Positions 8,237 through 15,942 of a stretch of DNA of 64,000 nt are shown one piece after another (position 1 is the first letter of the stretch; each line of letters begins with the position of its first letter). The notes beneath the pieces were generated by a model. It saw nothing but the letters and a program-made list of their open reading frames with translations, was not told the DNA's origin and made no database searches. The position numbers and the translations under genes are program-made. Source of the DNA: SZUA-35 sp965530755 (lineage in GTDB: Bacteria > Actinomycetota > Acidimicrobiia > Acidimicrobiales > SZUA-35); NCBI GenBank assembly GCA_965530755.1, contig CBESNA010000002.1, forward strand, positions 1 through 64,000, given 5' to 3'.

Positions 8237-9400
8237 ATGACACGACTTTTCGCCGAACTGGGCGTCGCTCCTCCAATCGTCGAGGCGCTGGCCGCTCGAG
8301 GGTTCGACACCGCCTTCGCCATCCAAGATCTCAGTATCGAAGACGCCATCGCCGGCCGCGACATCTGCGGAAAGGCGCAGACCGGCAGCGGGAAGACACT
8401 CGCCTTCGGCATTCCCGCTGTGCAGCGCCTTGCCGCCAGCGACGATCGTGGCCGGGTTCGTTCGCTGATGCTCATGCCGACCCGTGAGCTGGCGAACCAA
8501 GTGTTCGACGAGCTCGCCCCGCTCTGCAAGGCCATGGGCCTGACACCGCTGGCGATCTACGGCGGGGCCGACATCGAAAAGCAGATCAGCGCCCTCGAAA
8601 AGGGTGTCGACATGGTCATGGCAACGCCCGGCCGCGTCATCGACCTTCTCGAACGGGGAGCGCTCTCGATCGAGGGCGTGGAGATCGTCGTGCTCGATGA
8701 GGCCGACCGGATGGCCGACATGGGGTTCATGCCTCAGGTCGAGTGGATCCTGCGCCGTATCGACGGGCAGCACCAGACGCTGCTCTTCTCGGCGACTCTC
8801 GACGGCGCAATCGACACCTTGGTCGCTCGCTATCAGCACGATCCGGTGCGTCATGAGGTCGAGGCCGACGAGGTCACGGTCGAGCAGATGACGCACCGCT
8901 TCATCACGGTCCATCAAATGGACCAGGCCAAGGTCGCTGCGGCCATCATCAAGGCCTCGAATCGAACGTTGGTGTTCTGCAACACCAAACGCATGTGTGA
9001 CCGGCTCTCGGACGATCTCGAGTCCCAGGGCGTGTCGGCCGAGCCGATCCACGGTGATCTTCGGCAGCGGCAGCGCGAAAAGGCCCTCAAGGCCTTCTCA
9101 GACGGCGAGATCCAGGCGCTCGTCGCCACCGACGTCGCCGCTCGTGGCATTCACGTCGACGACGTCGACGTCGTGGTGCATTTCGATCCGCCGGATGATC
9201 ACAAGACGTACCTCCACCGTTCTGGCCGCACGGCCCGGGCCGGCGGTTCTGGTCTGGCCGTCACGTTCGTTTTGTGGAATCAGGAGCTCGACGTGAAGCG
9301 CATGCAGAAGCGTCTCGAACTCGACATCCCGATCGTCGAGATGTTCTCGAACGATGAGCGTCTCCAAGATCTGGCCAACTGGGATCCGACCGAGAGCTGA
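8237..9400 (+). CDS. rhlE: DEAD-box RNA helicase, RhlE-like
   Basis: This ATP-dependent RNA helicase has all core motifs in order: a Q-motif region (GFDTAFAIQ, where TPIQ is usual), AQTGSGKT, PTREL, ATPGR, DEAD (VLDEADRMADMGF), SAT, then in the second RecA lobe the VFCNT, ATDVAARG and HRSGRTARAG motifs. It is only 387 residues long, with a minimal C-terminal extension. ATG at 8237 places the Q-motif at the usual distance from the start. It is the first gene of a compact plus-strand operon, and the next start follows its stop after 2 nt. Likely roles are rRNA assembly or mRNA turnover. Confidence 0.9.
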   Translation: MTRLFAELGVAPPIVEALAARGFDTAFAIQDLSIEDAIAGRDICGKAQTGSGKTLAFGIPAVQRLAASDDRGRVRSLMLMPTRELANQVFDELAPLCKAMGLTPLAIYGGADIEKQISALEKGVDMVMATPGRVIDLLERGALSIEGVEIVVLDEADRMADMGFMPQVEWILRRIDGQHQTLLFSATLDGAIDTLVARYQHDPVRHEVEADEVTVEQMTHRFITVHQMDQAKVAAAIIKASNRTLVFCNTKRMCDRLSDDLESQGVSAEPIHGDLRQRQREKALKAFSDGEIQALVATDVAARGIHVDDVDVVVHFDPPDDHKTYLHRSGRTARAGGSGLAVTFVLWNQELDVKRMQKRLELDIPIVEMFSNDERLQDLANWDPTES

Positions 9401-9402
9401 CC

Positions 9403-10899
9403 GTGCCGGGGGAGAGCGATCCCTGGGACATCATGCGAGCAGCCGAGCTCGCGACGCCGATGTCCGAGCGTGGCGAACGAGGAGCGTGGTACACGCCGCG
9501 CGAGGTGGCGCAGGAGATCACGGGGCAGGCGTTCGCTTGTCGAACCAATGAGCTGCCGAGCGTCGTGGTCGACCCGACGTGTGGTGGCGGTGCCTTCCTG
9601 CTGACTGCGCTCGATGCGCTGGTCGGTGCCGGTCTGGCTCCCGATGTTGCGCTCGGACGTGTCGCCGGCCTCGACATATCGGCCGCTGCGGTCGACACGA
9701 CGCGCCGTGTCCTGGCCCGGTGGGCGGAGCAGCACGGGGTGAGCCCTCGCTCCGATCGAGTGCAGGTCGGCGATGCGTTGGAGCCATGGCCATCTGCGTG
9801 GGCTGCACCGGATCTGGTGCTGGGGAATCCACCGTTCGCATCGCCACTTCGTTCGGCCGCCGGTGCTGATGGCCTGCCGGCGACGGCGGAGTCGTTTCGC
9901 CTGCGGCACAGGACCGAGTTGGGCCCGTACGCCGACCTCGCGGCAATTCATCTGTTGAATGCTGCGCATCACGTCGACGAGGTGGCGGGCAGGATCGCCT
10001 TGGTGCTGCCGCAGTCGGTGCTGGCCGGCCGAGATGCGGCACCGCTGCGGGCGTGGCTGGCCGAGCGGTTCCCGATGGCCAGCCTGTGGATCACGGGATC
10101 GAAGGTCTTCGATGCCAGCGTGATGGTGTGTGCGCCTGTGCTGGATGGCCGATCGAGCCGCGGCCAGGTGAACTGGGCGGCGACAGCAGCGTCGGCCATG
10201 GGCGTGCCAGATCCCGGGATCGACGCGACGGACGACCGAGGGTCGGCTGTGCTCGGTTCCATGGTCGAGGCAACGGCAGGGTTCCGAGACGAGTACTACG
10301 CGCTGGCCGAGGCGTGCGTCGAAGGGGAAGCTGACGACGATCGCTGCCGGCTGGCGACCGTCGGCTCGATCGACGCGCTCGAGTCCTTCTGGGGGAGCCG
10401 CCCGACGCGCTTCGCCAAGCAGACATGGACGCATCCGGTGGTCGAGGAGCCGTTGCTTCCGCAGGCGGTCGTCGGGTGGTTCGAGCGGCAGCGGGTTCCG
10501 AAGGTGCTGGTGCCGACGCAGGCCAGAACGCTGGAACCGTTCGTCGATCGAACCGGGCGAGTCATCCCGGTGACGCCGCTGCTCTCGGTGACGGCTGCGC
10601 CGGACGACCTCGACCACGTTGCAGCCGTGCTGCTGGCACCGAGCGTGGCGGCTTGGGCACTCCATCGCACGTTCGGTTCAGCGTTGTCGGTTCGAGCGAT
10701 CAAGCTTCGAGCGCGAGATGTTCTCGAGGTGCCGCTGCCTCCTGATCGCACCGCCTGGGATGCTGCTGCAGCGTTGGTGGCCGAGGGGCCGACCGCCGTC
10801 GATCGAATCGGGCAGCTCATGGCCGAAGCCTTCGACGCCGACAGCGTCGTGCTCGAGTGGTGGAACGAACGTCGGCGCCCGGCCCGGGGGATTGGATAG
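9403..10899 (+). CDS. orphan N6-adenine DNA methyltransferase (TaqI-like)
   Basis: The 498-residue protein carries the N6-adenine methylase signatures: a GAWYTP N-terminal motif, the SAM-binding motif I VVDPTCGGGAFL (56-66), an acidic motif II after AGLDIS, and the catalytic NPPF at 142-145. The C-terminal half would be the target-recognition region, as in Type II gamma or Type IIG methylases. No endonuclease domain or adjacent restriction gene is seen. GTG at 9403 lies 2 nt after the helicase stop, so the gene is translationally coupled to a housekeeping operon with metX downstream. An epigenetic or phage-defence role is an inference; the recognition site is unknown. Confidence 0.85.
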   Translation: MPGESDPWDIMRAAELATPMSERGERGAWYTPREVAQEITGQAFACRTNELPSVVVDPTCGGGAFLLTALDALVGAGLAPDVALGRVAGLDISAAAVDTTRRVLARWAEQHGVSPRSDRVQVGDALEPWPSAWAAPDLVLGNPPFASPLRSAAGADGLPATAESFRLRHRTELGPYADLAAIHLLNAAHHVDEVAGRIALVLPQSVLAGRDAAPLRAWLAERFPMASLWITGSKVFDASVMVCAPVLDGRSSRGQVNWAATAASAMGVPDPGIDATDDRGSAVLGSMVEATAGFRDEYYALAEACVEGEADDDRCRLATVGSIDALESFWGSRPTRFAKQTWTHPVVEEPLLPQAVVGWFERQRVPKVLVPTQARTLEPFVDRTGRVIPVTPLLSVTAAPDDLDHVAAVLLAPSVAAWALHRTFGSALSVRAIKLRARDVLEVPLPPDRTAWDAAAALVAEGPTAVDRIGQLMAEAFDADSVVLEWWNERRRPARGIG

Positions 10900-10908
10900 T
10901 CTCGGGCG

Positions 10909-12126
10909 ATGTTCGACCCCGCCTTCCCGCTGCGGCGGCCCGCTGTCGTCGGGGACCCGCCGCCGGCCACGGGTGGTTGGCGTCCGGGGATCGACCCGCC
11001 GGCGTGGCGCCGCAGCGTCACGATCTCGGAGGGGCGGCGTTTTGCGCTCGAGGGCGGTGGCCGCCTCGACCACGTCGAGGTTGCCTACGAGAGTTGGGGC
11101 TCACTCGATGCCTCGGCATCGAATGCGATCTTGGTCTGCCACGCACTGACGGGTGACGCCCATGCGGCCGGACCATCCGGGCCGGGTCAGCCGAGCGCCG
11201 GCTGGTGGGATGACATGATCGGTCCTGGCAGGCCTTTGGACACCGATCGCTACTTCGTCGTGTGCGTCAATGTCCTCGGAGGGTGCGGTGGATCTACCGG
11301 ACCTCTCTCACCACATCCAGAGGACGGCCGGCCGTATGGGGCCCGATTCCCCGTGGTCACGCCTCGCGACATCGTTCGATCGCAGGCGATGCTGGCCGAT
11401 CATCTCGGCATTGCTCGTTGGTTGTCGGTCATCGGTGGGTCGATGGGCGGCATGCAGGTCCTCGAGTGGGGCGTCATGTTCCCCGATCGCGTGGCCTCCC
11501 TGGCAGTCATTGCCAGCACGGCTGCGGCGAGTGCGATGCAAATCGGGTGGAGCGAGACAGGGCGGCTCGCCATCGTCAACGATCCCAACTGGAACCAGGG
11601 CGATTACTACGAGGCGGCTGACGGCGATGGTCCGCACGAGGGCTTGGCACTGGCCCGTCGAATAGCGCAGCTCCACTATCGGGCGGATGCGTCGCTCGAA
11701 CAGCGTTTCGGCCGGGCTGAGGCCGATCGCTTCGACAGCATCGGTCTGTGGAACCGGTTCCAAGTGGAGAGCTATCTCGATCATCACGGGATGAAATTGG
11801 TGCGGCGCTTCGACGCGAACTCGTATCTGGTCCTGAACAAGGCGATGGATCTCCACGACATCGGCCGGGGCCGAGGGGGCAGAATCGCCGCGCTGCGTCG
11901 GATCAATTGTCCGATCCTGATCGTCTCGATCGACAGCGACATCTTGTACACGCCGCGTCAGCAGCACGAGCTCCGGGATGACTTGCTTGCCATCGGCGAC
12001 GTGCCCGTCACCTACGAGGAAGTCTCGTCGGTCCACGGGCACGACGGTTTCCTCATCGAGTTCGATCAGCTGGGTCCGATGGTCGATCGATTCGTCCTCG
12101 ACCAGTTCAAGGCGGGACGGAACTGA
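10909..12126 (+). CDS. metX: homoserine O-acetyltransferase
   Basis: MetX acylates L-homoserine with acetyl-CoA (or succinyl-CoA in some members), opening methionine synthesis. It is an alpha/beta hydrolase. The nucleophile Ser178 lies in GGSMGGMQ, the NVLGGCGGSTGP motif is at 121-132, and the catalytic His is in VSSVHGHDGFLIE near the C terminus. The 405-residue length includes an N-terminal extension typical of actinobacterial enzymes. It begins 9 nt after the methylase stop and ends 3 nt before the DNA glycosylase. metY, the usual partner, is not in this window, and there is no room upstream for a SAM riboswitch. Confidence 0.93.
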   Translation: MFDPAFPLRRPAVVGDPPPATGGWRPGIDPPAWRRSVTISEGRRFALEGGGRLDHVEVAYESWGSLDASASNAILVCHALTGDAHAAGPSGPGQPSAGWWDDMIGPGRPLDTDRYFVVCVNVLGGCGGSTGPLSPHPEDGRPYGARFPVVTPRDIVRSQAMLADHLGIARWLSVIGGSMGGMQVLEWGVMFPDRVASLAVIASTAAASAMQIGWSETGRLAIVNDPNWNQGDYYEAADGDGPHEGLALARRIAQLHYRADASLEQRFGRAEADRFDSIGLWNRFQVESYLDHHGMKLVRRFDANSYLVLNKAMDLHDIGRGRGGRIAALRRINCPILIVSIDSDILYTPRQQHELRDDLLAIGDVPVTYEEVSSVHGHDGFLIEFDQLGPMVDRFVLDQFKAGRN

Positions 12127-12129
12127 CCG

Positions 12130-12942
12130 GTGCCTGAGGGCGTCGAGATCGAGATCTACCGTCGCGCCGCTGAGCGCGCGCTTCACCGGACAATTGCTTC
12201 GGTGGTGGCTGACGACGAGTGGTTCTGCAAGGAAGGAACCACGCCGCATGCCTTGGTTGATGCGCTCACCGGGGCGTCGTTCTCCGCGGCCCGGCGTCGC
12301 GGGAAGCTCCTGATTCTCGACGTCGACTTCGAGGCTGACACATCGCCGGATGCGGTCGGTTTCGGTCGGATCGGTCTTCGTTTCGGCATGACCGGGCGCC
12401 TCATCGTCGATGATCTTGCACCCATCGACGCACTCGAATACTCGAGCGATCGTGACGATCCCGCCTGGGACCGCTTCGCGGTTGTGTTCACCGACGGCGG
12501 ATCGTTGCGCATCCGAGACCCCCGACGTCTGGGTGGGGTGAGTCTCGAACCAAACGAGGATGCACTCGGTGTGGATGCGTTCGAGATCGCCCCGGCTGAG
12601 CTCGATCGTCGGGTGTTCGTCGGCGACGTGCCGATCAAGGCGCGCCTGCTCGACCAGACGCGGATTGCCGGGGTGGGGAACCTCATCGCCGATGAGACGC
12701 TGTGGCGAGCAGGGGTCGACCCGGCGAAACCGGCCGGTTCTCTGGATGGCAGAACACGGCGCCGACTCCTACGTCATCTTCGATCAGTGCTCGGCGACTT
12801 TCTTCGCGATGGGGGGTCACACACCGGCCGTCTGCAACCCGCTCGGGTCCGGGGTGCGACCTGTCCGAAGGACGGTACGCCGCTCGATCGTCGAACGATC
12901 GGGGGCAGAACCACGTTCAGTTGCCCGCAACACCAGCGCTGA
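12130..12942 (+). CDS. Fpg/Nei family DNA glycosylase with atypical zinc finger
   Basis: This base-excision repair glycosylase/AP lyase removes oxidised bases. Pro2 and Glu3, exposed after Met removal, are the catalytic pair (MPEGVE), the RRRGK lysine contacts DNA, and the helix-two-turn-helix is RIAGVGNLIADE. The C-terminal zinc finger, normally four Cys, reads Cys245-x2-Asp248 and Cys265-x2-His268. Two Cys ligands are therefore replaced by Asp and His, so metal binding may be altered or lost. Substrate preference (8-oxoG or oxidised pyrimidines) is not clear from sequence. GTG at 12130 follows the metX stop by 3 nt. Confidence 0.88.
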   Translation: MPEGVEIEIYRRAAERALHRTIASVVADDEWFCKEGTTPHALVDALTGASFSAARRRGKLLILDVDFEADTSPDAVGFGRIGLRFGMTGRLIVDDLAPIDALEYSSDRDDPAWDRFAVVFTDGGSLRIRDPRRLGGVSLEPNEDALGVDAFEIAPAELDRRVFVGDVPIKARLLDQTRIAGVGNLIADETLWRAGVDPAKPAGSLDGRTRRRLLRHLRSVLGDFLRDGGSHTGRLQPARVRGATCPKDGTPLDRRTIGGRTTFSCPQHQR

Positions 12943-12961
12943 TCCCGCTAGCTTGCTAGGC

Positions 12962-13360
12962 GTGTTCGTCTTCGCTCAGCTCAGTACGTCGGTCAGCGAC
13001 GGGCAGATCCGCCTGATCATCCTGGCGCTGTTGGCGGTCGCCCTCCTGCTGGCGTTGCTCACGATTTGGTACGCAGTCAAGACCAGCCCGCGCAAGCGCG
13101 TCCAAGCCGCACAGGCTCGACGGGCATCGGCTTCCGGGCCGGCAGCGTCCTCCCACTCGGATGCCGTCGCCGGTTCGGCGACGGCCAGACCGGCGGCGAG
13201 ACCGACATCGCCGGCGGCCGGAGCATCATCGCCGCCAGCAGCGACCGGGACACGCCGTGCCGTCGAACCCGTCTCACTGGTCGATGACGATGATGACGAC
13301 GAGTGGACACGCCTGACCGCTCCGCAACCGCCGCGACAACAGAACTCCAGTCACGGCTGA
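12962..13360 (+). CDS. small single-pass membrane protein
   Basis: The predicted 132-residue protein has one hydrophobic segment at about residues 19-40, a basic stretch just after it (KTSPRKRVQ), then a low-complexity Ala/Pro/Ser-rich cytoplasmic tail ending in an Asp run and a short DEWTRL motif. GTG at 12962 is the likely start, 19 nt after the glycosylase stop; the ribosome site is weak. I recognise no family. By position it is the last gene of the helicase-methylase-metX-glycosylase operon, before the tRNA-Gly gene. Confidence 0.55.
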   Translation: MFVFAQLSTSVSDGQIRLIILALLAVALLLALLTIWYAVKTSPRKRVQAAQARRASASGPAASSHSDAVAGSATARPAARPTSPAAGASSPPAATGTRRAVEPVSLVDDDDDDEWTRLTAPQPPRQQNSSHG

Positions 13361-13423
13361 GCCTGACATCGCCATGATCTCCCGGTGGATTTCCGAGCCG
13401 TGTTGTTATCCTTGCCGATCGCT

Positions 13424-13499
13424 GCGGACGTAGCTCAGTTGGTAGAGCACAACCTTGCCAAGGTTGGGGTCGCCAGTTCGAATCTGGTCGTCCGCTCCA
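13424..13499 (+). tRNA. tRNA-Gly (anticodon GCC)
   Basis: The 76-nt cloverleaf has the 7-bp acceptor GCGGACG/CGTCCGC, the D-arm TAGCTCAGTTGG, the anticodon loop CTTGCCAAG with GCC, the T-arm loop GTTCGAAT, and an encoded CCA. It is the intact copy. Its 3' half (from 13453) is repeated at 14612 and 20608, so this gene is the apparent insertion target for the accessory region to its right. Confidence 0.97.
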
Positions 13500-13542
13500 C
13501 GTAATGCCTGGTCAGTGCTCACTCGTGAGGGCTGGTCAATGA

Positions 13543-13575
13543 GAGGCCCACTTCGGTGGGCCTCTTCCATTTTTC
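13543..13575 (+). terminator. intrinsic terminator after tRNA-Gly
   Basis: A 9-bp GC-rich stem (GAGGCCCAC/GTGGGCCTC) with a TTCG tetraloop is followed within a few bases by TTTTT. It would end the tRNA-Gly transcript. Related hairpins follow the two partial tRNA copies at 14674 and 20700. Confidence 0.85.
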
Positions 13576-13650
13576 GAGGTTCCGTCCCAACTTGGTGAGT
13601 TCTCGTTCACCAGTTGAACGGATTCTCGCCAAGTTCATGACTGTGTCCGG

Positions 13651-14199
13651 TCAGTCGCTGACGTTGAGAGCTTCCTGGAGCAGATCAGCTACGCCGAGCT
13701 CTGTCGCCCAATGCTCGAGGTACTCGATGTCGAGCTGGTGGCGCTGGATTTGGATCACGGCGATCACGTCATCCATCTGCCGCTGGGATCCGGATCGATG
13801 TGACCACTCAAGCTTGGACAGGATCGTGTCTTCGGCACTCGCTACGAAGGTCGCGACTCCGCCGATCACGACCGGGACACGGCGACGGAACTCCTCGGCG
13901 CTGAATGGTCGGTCCCTTCGAATGATGAGGTCGACTTTCCAACCGCTCGTCACGTCGATGACGTTGAACATGTCTCGCCGTGCAGTCGCCGCATTTGCGT
14001 CGTTCATGTAGAAGGTGGCGGGGTCGAACTGTTCGGCAAACAAGACGATGCTCGTCTTGTCGGGGTCGATGACGATGTCGATGTCTCGCGTCATGCGTGG
14101 CTCACCATGGAAGGTGCTTGCGAAGGAACCGGTCACCATGTGGTTGATCCCAGCAGCGTTTAGTGCCTCGACGACCTTGGCGAGCAGCTCGTGTTGCAC
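13651..14199 (-). CDS. nucleotidyltransferase-fold protein (AbiEii/MNT-like toxin candidate)
   Basis: The 182-residue protein has a minimal nucleotidyltransferase core: GSFAS near the N terminus followed by RMTRDIDIVID with the two metal-binding Asp residues, then a strand with VDLIIRRD carrying a third acidic residue. This resembles AbiEii and other nucleotidyltransferase partners of toxin-antitoxin systems. GTG at 14199 overlaps the TAG of the upstream small gene (TAGTG), so the two are translationally coupled; longer in-frame starts would overlap it by 70 nt. A truncated relative is fused into the gene at 20750-21091. Toxin or defence function is inferred. Confidence 0.72.
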   Translation of the reverse strand: MQHELLAKVVEALNAAGINHMVTGSFASTFHGEPRMTRDIDIVIDPDKTSIVLFAEQFDPATFYMNDANAATARRDMFNVIDVTSGWKVDLIIRRDRPFSAEEFRRRVPVVIGGVATFVASAEDTILSKLEWSHRSGSQRQMDDVIAVIQIQRHQLDIEYLEHWATELGVADLLQEALNVSD

Positions 14200-14447
14200 T
14201 AGGGCGTCTCGGAATCGCGTTTGCTGATCAGGCTCGGTGTGAGTTCTCCGTGGAGCATCTGAAGCCACGACTCGTGGACTTCCCTCTCAGACAGTTCGGG
14301 GTTTCGAGCACGGATGCCGTCAAAGGCGATTTGCTTCGCCTGTTCGGCCATCTCCGAGGCGAGCAGGACCTTGTCCGCCCCGGGCTGAGCTGCAAAGACG
14401 TCGAGTTGCCGCTTGCGAGCCGCTTCGCTGGTGTCGGTCAAAGCCAC
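14199..14447 (-). CDS. small partner of the nucleotidyltransferase (antitoxin candidate)
   Basis: The 82-residue, mostly helical, charged protein contains the segment ASEMAEQAKQIAFDGIRARNP and a C-terminal ELSEREVHESWLQML helix. GTG at 14447 is chosen because the near-identical copy at 21091 begins with the same ALTDTSEAAR residues. It lies immediately upstream of, and overlaps by 1 nt, the nucleotidyltransferase gene, the arrangement typical of an antitoxin before its toxin. It starts 53 nt downstream of palindromic repeat A. I recognise no named family. Confidence 0.6.
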   Translation of the reverse strand: MALTDTSEAARKRQLDVFAAQPGADKVLLASEMAEQAKQIAFDGIRARNPELSEREVHESWLQMLHGELTPSLISKRDSETP

Positions 14448-14500
14448 GTGGGCAGTGTACGCATATGCCGTGTTGCCTTCGCCGCAAAGGTGCACGGACG

Positions 14501-14611
14501 GATAGTAGAGCGCTCTACTGACTGGGCGGACTGAGCCGGACAGGGCAAAACTCGAACCGGACGCAATGGACTCAGATGGACGCATGAGCACCAGATGAAC
14601 GATCGGTAGGA
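14501..14611. repeat. palindromic repeat, copy A
   Basis: This begins with the 16-bp perfect palindrome AGTAGAGCGCTCTACT followed by a conserved tail (motifs GGCGGACTGAGCCGGAC, CTCGAACCGGACG, AATGGACTCA). It runs directly into the second tRNA-Gly 3' copy. Copy C at 20497 matches over the whole length, including the tRNA part; copies B (19241) and D (21147) match the first 75 bases or so. It lies just upstream of the antitoxin-like gene at 14447 and could carry its promoter. Confidence 0.85.
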
Positions 14612-14670
14612 CCTTGCCAAGGTTGGGGTCGCCAGTTCGAATCTGGTCGTCCGCTCCACGTAATACCTGG
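14612..14670 (+). repeat. partial tRNA-Gly 3' copy (att-like site 2)
   Basis: From CCTTGCCAAGG through the T-arm, acceptor strand, CCA and GTAATNCCTGG, this is identical to the 3' half of the intact tRNA-Gly except for one base after CCA. The 5' half is absent, so it is not a functional tRNA. This is the footprint left when an element integrates at a tRNA 3' end. Confidence 0.9.
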
Positions 14671-14673
14671 TGA

Positions 14674-14705
14674 GAGGCCCGCTTCGGCGGGCCTCTTCCA
14701 GTTTT
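14674..14705 (+). terminator. terminator hairpin behind partial tRNA copy 2
   Basis: The 9-bp stem GAGGCCCGC/GCGGGCCTC with a TTCG loop is followed by a short GTTTT run. It differs from the hairpin at 13543 by one compensatory base pair, so the stem is maintained. Confidence 0.8.
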
Positions 14706-14736
14706 GTGGGCAGAGCGGGCTACTGAGCGATTCGCG

Positions 14737-14955
14737 TCATGCCCGTGGTCGAGCGATGAGTTGGTCTTGCCGCAGCTCGACCATGTCGGCATCGTCGAAT
14801 GTGCTGACAATCGTTTCGAGGTGTCGTTCGAACGAGGCCAACAACTCGTTGTTGGTGATGTTGCCGGTCGCAACGATCTTCGTGATCGCCGTCCTCTCTA
14901 CCGAGGGCAATGGTGACCCTTCTGTCGTCAACAGTTGGTTGACTTCGACACACAC
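14737..14955 (-). CDS. short hypothetical protein or gene fragment
   Basis: About 72 residues read like genuine protein: a VCVEVNQLLTTEG segment, a SVERTAITKIVATGN helix and a FERHLETIVSTFDDADMVEL amphipathic stretch. GTG at 14955 is a possible start, but plausible residues continue for some ten codons upstream before the frame turns Arg-rich. This suggests the 5' end of a longer gene was lost. I do not recognise a family. It directly abuts the SnoaL-like remnant on the opposite strand. Confidence 0.35.
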   Translation of the reverse strand: MCVEVNQLLTTEGSPLPSVERTAITKIVATGNITNNELLASFERHLETIVSTFDDADMVELRQDQLIARPRA

Positions 14956-15035
14956 CAGGAACTGCGCGAGACGGGCATTCGAGTGATCGCGGCATCCGTC
15001 GACGATGATGCGGAGGCGGCCGCCCTGCAGGGCTC

Positions 15036-15248
15036 GCCAGCGAATGGACTGGGTACCGCTTCGAGCCGGACGGATACCTCGCTGATGGCGACCACGTTGC
15101 GGCATATGGCGCCTATCACGGGCAACACAACGAGACTGGCAAGACAATGACAGCTCGAGTTGCTCACATCTGGACACTCGCTGACGGCAAGATCCGCTCA
15201 TTCGAACAGATCGTCGACAGCGTCCCGGTCGTCACCGCAACTCACTGA
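15036..15248 (+). pseudogene. SnoaL-like / NTF2-fold protein, C-terminal remnant
   Basis: The frame ending at 15248 encodes about 70 residues with the hallmarks of the second half of a SnoaL-like polyketide-cyclase/ketosteroid-isomerase family protein: DGYLADGDHVAAYGAYHG, a TGKTMTARVAHIW strand, then LADGKIRSFEQIVDS. The N-terminal half (about 65 residues in this family) is missing; upstream DNA belongs to the unrelated minus-strand fragment. It ends naturally, just before a strong hairpin at 15255-15285. It is a 5'-truncated gene left by rearrangement. Confidence 0.7.
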
Positions 15249-15254
15249 CGCTCG

Positions 15255-15285
15255 CCCGCCCACCGGACTCGATCTGGTGGGCGGG
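15255..15285 (+). terminator. hairpin behind the SnoaL-like remnant
   Basis: A 10-bp perfect GC stem (CCCGCCCACC/GGTGGGCGGG) with an 11-nt loop lies 7 nt after the SnoaL-like stop. The T-run is weak (CTTTGTGTCTT). It is probably the original terminator of the truncated gene. Confidence 0.6.
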
Positions 15286-15403
15286 AGCTTTGTGTCTTCG
15301 ATCACCGGGTCACTCCGGGTGTGACCCGGCCGTCGATCGTGATCGATATCGCCAGCCACTCGCTGACGGCGAGGAGCGATGGGCGGTCGGCCAGGACAAT
15401 GGG

Positions 15404-15703
15404 TCATCGGATGCCGTAGAGGGCAGCGGCGACGATGGCGCCAGCGACGAGGTTGACGTCAGCCTTCTCGACGATCAGCCCAGCGGGTCCGGTCCCACGT
15501 CGGATGGATTCAGCCAGCACGCCCGGAGTGCCAGATGAGCCTCTCGAACCGGGCATGATGACGACCTTGCCAGCGAGGGAAGCTCCGGCTTGGGGATGCG
15601 CACGGTCGATGATTTGGCCGGACGCTGGATCGAAGCCTCCCCAGAAGCTCAGCGGCGCATCCAGCCGGATCGCTGGCGCTGTCGTTGATCCGCTGTGAAG
15701 CAC
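15404..15703 (-). pseudogene. aconitase-X small (swivel) domain fragment, DUF126-like
   Basis: The 99 residues match the aconitase-X small subunit/swivel domain (DUF126 family): APLSFWGGFDPASGQIID, a HPQAGASLAGKVVIMPGSRG strand-turn with the conserved SGTPGVLAE after it, then PAGLIVEKADVNLVAG. GTG at 15703 gives a normal beginning. The family usually continues about 20-30 residues past the YGI motif, whereas here a stop follows at once. The large catalytic subunit gene is absent on either side. I read it as an orphaned, 3'-truncated gene rather than a working enzyme. Confidence 0.65.
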
Positions 15704-15942
15704 TCGGGCCCGTATGCGCGCCGGACGCCCGAGCGGCTCCGCTCCTCGACCATGTGATCTTCGGTCGCAACGAGCCGGCATTGCACCACTACCACAACAC
15801 CATCAGTGCGGCACTCGGACTCGATCCTCTTGCCGCGACCAGAATGCCTGAGGCCGAAGTGAAGGTTGAGAGTTGTGTCGAAGCGAGTCGCAGCCGCCAC
15901 GGCGTTCATGGTCATCTCAGAGTCGAGCACGGGCGGCTTGGG
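15704..15942. other. no confident gene (239 nt)
   Basis: Open frames cross this stretch on both strands, but none shows a recognisable domain. A plus-strand frame continues through the TetR gene as its antisense shadow. It may hold the 5' part of a lost gene upstream of the aconitase-X fragment. Confidence 0.4.

Noticed and set aside
10900..10908. SAM or other riboswitch before metX
   Set aside because: Only 9 nt separate metX from the upstream gene, so no aptamer fits.
14438..14873. Minus-strand open frames containing peptides such as DQIRTGDPNLGK or TTRFELATPTLARS
   Set aside because: They read antisense through the partial tRNA-Gly copy and palindromic repeat A. Such tRNA-antisense peptides are a well-known spurious class in databases; the same happens at 20339-21170.
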